In this document: one piece after another, positions 61,971 to 64,000 of the stretch
Numbering within the stretch: the stretch's first letter is position 1
How the letters are laid out: each line of letters opens with the position of its first letter
Source: Bacillota bacterium
GTDB lineage: Bacteria; Bacillota; Clostridia; Acetivibrionales; DSM-1351
NCBI GenBank assembly: GCA_023444055.1
Contig: JAEZRV010000073.1
Coordinates: 1-64,000 of the forward strand
Direction: 5' to 3'
DNA: 64,000 nt
The notes under the pieces: generated by a model
Told to the model about the DNA's origin: nothing
Seen by the model: only the letters and a program-made list of their open reading frames with translations
The model's database searches: none
Made by a program: the position numbers and the translations under genes

Positions 61971-62316
61971 CATGGTAGAACTTATAAAAATGGCAGCGCT
62001 TGGTGCAGTAGATGAATCAAAACCTACTGCAATTATTTTTGGAAATGTTGTAAGTGCCGTACCACTAAAAATTAATATTGATCAAAAACTAACTCTTAAT
62101 GCATCTCAAATTATTTTAACAAATAATGTGAAGGATTATGAGGTAGATATGACTGTTGAACATATTACAGAAGAAAGTGACAATCATACTCATTCATATA
62201 AGGGAAAAAAGAAGTTCAAAATACATAATGGATTAGTAGTGGGAGATTCTGTAATAATGCTTCAAATGCAGGGAGGGCAAAAATTTGTTATTTTAGATAA
62301 GGTGGTGAAGACATGA
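61963..62316 (+). CDS. Baseplate-associated protein (DUF2577, XkdR-like)
   Basis: This is 117 residues from TTG 61963, behind AGGAGGGGA. It begins PNMVELIKMAALGAVDESKP and has KINIDQKLTLNASQIILTNN, the usual DUF2577/XkdR sequence, plus NHTHSYKGKKKFK. It is thought to form part of the baseplate wedge or spike. Ends in a four-base overlap (ATGA) with the next gene. Confidence 0.82.
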   Translation: MPNMVELIKMAALGAVDESKPTAIIFGNVVSAVPLKINIDQKLTLNASQIILTNNVKDYEVDMTVEHITEESDNHTHSYKGKKKFKIHNGLVVGDSVIMLQMQGGQKFVILDKVVKT

Positions 62317-62720
62317 TTCCTCAGATGCAAATGCAAGATGATTTAGTGAATGATTTTGAATTTGAGCAGCAGCCTTCAAAAACCTATAAAATGAATTTGG
62401 AGCAAATGACTATAGGTGGCTGGATTGATGGCCTAGAGGCTGTAAAACAGTCTGTTTATAAAATTATAAACACAGAAAGATATGACTATATTATATATAG
62501 TTGGAGTTATGGGTCAGAACTAACTAATCTTATAGGCGAACAGATATCATTTGTTAATTCAAAAATTGAGCAAAAAATTACCGATGCACTTTTACAGGAT
62601 GAAAGAATAGAAAAAGTAAGTAATTTTACATTTTCTTCATCAAAAGGTGCGGTTATTGTGGAATTTACAGTAACCTCAAGTGAAGGTACTTTTATAGCAG
62701 AAAAGGTGGTTAATATATAA
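62313..62720 (+). CDS. Baseplate wedge protein (DUF2634, XkdS-like)
   Basis: This is 135 residues. YKMNLEQMTIGGWIDGLEAV, YKIINTERYDYIIYSWSYGS and a terminal beta-strand match XkdS/gp25-type wedge proteins. The start overlaps the stop of the preceding gene (ATGA), and its own stop overlaps the next start (TAATG). Confidence 0.88.
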   Translation: MIPQMQMQDDLVNDFEFEQQPSKTYKMNLEQMTIGGWIDGLEAVKQSVYKIINTERYDYIIYSWSYGSELTNLIGEQISFVNSKIEQKITDALLQDERIEKVSNFTFSSSKGAVIVEFTVTSSEGTFIAEKVVNI

Positions 62721-63775
62721 TGTATGAAAATATGACATATGAATTTATTCTTCAAAGAATGTTAAGTCGTGTTCCTAGTTCAATAGACAGGCGTGAGGGC
62801 TCTGTTATTTTTGATGCCATAGCTCCGGCAGCTGCAGAACTGGCTCAAATGTATATTGAGGCAGACGTTATACTAAATGAAACCTTTGCAGATACAGCAT
62901 CGCGAGACTATTTAGTTAAAAGGGCAGCCGAAAGGGGAATTACAACCAACCAAGCTACAAATGCTATACTCAAAGGCATTTTTAACATAAATGTTCCGAT
63001 TGGCTCAAGATTTTCTCTTGGAAAATTAAATTATGTTGTAATTGAAAAAGAGAAGGATTTTGAATTTAAAATGATGTGTGAATCAAAAGGGACTGAGGGC
63101 AACCTGCTATTTGGAACATTGATACCGATTGACTATATTGATGGTTTGGAAAGTGCTATGCTAACAGAAGTAATTATCCCCGGAGAGGATGAAGAGGATA
63201 CAGAGGAGCTGCGTTCAAGATACTTTTCAACACTTGATTTGAAGGCTTTTGGGGGAAATGTTACAGACTATAAGGAAAAGGTTAATGGGTTGCAGGGAGT
63301 TGGTGGAGTTAAGGTTTATCCCACTTGGAATGGTGGTGGAACAGTTAAGCTTGTTATAATCAATTCTGAATATAAAAAGCCTTCAGATGAACTGGTTGAG
63401 TATATTCAAACTGAGGTTGATCCTGCTGAAGACCAAGGCAATGGAATTGGAATTGCACCTATCGGACATACAGTTACTGTTTTGGGTTTAGAACAGCAGG
63501 AAATTAATATAACAACAAAAATCACCTATCAGACAGGGTGGGAGTGGATTGATGTAAAAGGTTATGCTGAGGAAGCCCTTGATAATTATTTTCTTGAGCT
63601 TTGCCAGCTTTGGTCGGAAAGTGAATGCTTAATTGTACGTATAAGTCAGCTTGAAACAAGATTGCTTAATGTAGCTGGAGTTGTTGATATATCAGGAACA
63701 ACTATAAATGGTGTTGAACAGAATTTAGTTTTAGATAAGGATTCCATTCCGGTGAGGGGTGAAATTATTGGATAG
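62720..63775 (+). CDS. Baseplate J-like protein (XkdT-like)
   Basis: This is 351 residues. MLSRVPSSIDRREGSVIFDA and the baseplate J body (EDEEDTEELRSRYFSTLDLK, FGGNVTDYKEKVNGLQGVGG) with a C-terminal GVVDISGTTINGVEQNLVLD are standard for gpJ/gp6-type wedge proteins. It joins baseplate arms around the hub. The start overlaps the previous stop; its stop lies inside the next gene. Confidence 0.92.
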   Translation: MYENMTYEFILQRMLSRVPSSIDRREGSVIFDAIAPAAAELAQMYIEADVILNETFADTASRDYLVKRAAERGITTNQATNAILKGIFNINVPIGSRFSLGKLNYVVIEKEKDFEFKMMCESKGTEGNLLFGTLIPIDYIDGLESAMLTEVIIPGEDEEDTEELRSRYFSTLDLKAFGGNVTDYKEKVNGLQGVGGVKVYPTWNGGGTVKLVIINSEYKKPSDELVEYIQTEVDPAEDQGNGIGIAPIGHTVTVLGLEQQEINITTKITYQTGWEWIDVKGYAEEALDNYFLELCQLWSESECLIVRISQLETRLLNVAGVVDISGTTINGVEQNLVLDKDSIPVRGEIIG

Positions 63776-64000
63776 AGAAATAAATATTTTATGCTATTTA
63801 CCAGAGTTTATAAAAGAGTTCAGGGAATTTCAAAGGCTTGCTGAAGCTGAAAACCCTGAACTTTTGTCTGTTTGGGAAAACCTAGACCATGTTATGAAGG
63901 ATCAGTTTGTAACTACTTCTACTGAGAACGGTGTAAAACGGTGGGAGAGAATTTTGAAAATAATTCCTAAAGGCTCTGAAACTCTCGATGAGAGAAAATT
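63768..64000 (+). CDS. Putative tail protein (DUF2313/XkdU-like), partial
   Basis: From TTG 63768 behind GTGAGGGGTG the frame reads MDREINILCYLPEFIKEFRE and runs to the window end (about 77 residues). INILCYLPEF, LSVWENLDHVMKDQFVTTST and VKRWERILKIIP fit YmfQ/XkdU-type proteins that follow baseplate J in Mu- and PBSX-like tails. It is cut by the window edge. Confidence 0.8.
   Translation, partial: MDREINILCYLPEFIKEFREFQRLAEAENPELLSVWENLDHVMKDQFVTTSTENGVKRWERILKIIPKGSETLDERK

Overview
The window looks like chromosome of a low-GC, mesophilic, cellulolytic clostridium of the Ruminiclostridium type. The grounds are AT-rich DNA, strong AGGAGG-type ribosome binding sites, frequent TTG/GTG starts, several dockerin-bearing secreted proteins (cellulosome parts), and Bacillus/Clostridium-type PBSX-like phage tail genes. 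No rRNA, tRNA or CRISPR array was recognised. The species assignment is inference.

Layout. (1) 1-5300: the end of an ABC-2 exporter operon collapsed by deletion, an anchored 5'-nucleotidase, and a very large protein with an alpha/beta-hydrolase-like part, followed by gene debris. (2) 5400-9900: an accessory zone of broken genes: YcxB-like and HsmA-family membrane proteins, a frameshifted RhuM gene, IS6 remnants, a 209-bp segment duplicated 9.7 kb away, and pieces of a sensor kinase and of a large serine recombinase. The recombinase piece is fused to a radical SAM maturase that has lost its iron-sulfur motif. (3) 9987-15842: a RiPP/bacteriocin-like cluster: a six-Cys precursor peptide, an ABC-2 transporter pair, an M16-type peptidase and an ABC exporter whose start codon is separated from its frame by an A8 tract. 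(4) 16000-23700: IS6 transposase remnant, a HEMTH metallopeptidase-like gene, and many small genes: membrane proteins, an EF-Tu C-terminal-like protein, hemerythrin, HD phosphohydrolase, YgbA-like protein and a lipoprotein.

(5) 23722-42335: a sugar or polyol catabolic locus. It has a YesM-type sensor, an anchored sugar-binding protein, three SDR oxidoreductases, a zinc MDR dehydrogenase, a 2-hydroxyacid dehydrogenase, DeoC, a LyxK-like FGGY kinase, an iron-type alcohol dehydrogenase with a seven-Cys insertion, an AllA-like cupin, a kinase-like protein without its His box, an AraC-type response regulator and a complete CUT2 transporter (ATPase, permease, lipoprotein). A decayed EutN/CcmL shell-protein gene lies just before deoC, so the locus may descend from a microcompartment operon. 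Inverted copies of a hairpin-rich repeat lie near its two ends.

(6) 42900-50900: cellulosome-related secreted genes: a CE1-like esterase with CBM6 and dockerin, a cohesin plus dockerin protein resembling an adaptor scaffoldin, a propeller protein with an internal dockerin, and an SGNH hydrolase with dockerin. Among them is a protein whose N-terminus resembles effectors of extracellular contractile injection systems. (7) 51292-53751: pncB, a GGDEF remnant and a ferritin-like protein. (8) 54127-64000: a contractile-tail operon in PBSX (xkd) order, with a sigma-like regulator, tail terminator, sheath, tube, a tail assembly chaperone with a canonical -1 frameshift site, tape measure, LysM protein, hub/baseplate proteins and an incomplete XkdU-like gene. 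No capsid, portal or terminase gene lies upstream within the window, so a tailocin or domesticated injection device is a reasonable reading.

The strongest hunt results are the programmed -1 frameshift, the headless tail together with the effector-like protein, the Cys-rich iron dehydrogenase, the cohesin-dockerin adaptor, the damaged RiPP cluster and the repeated deletion scars.
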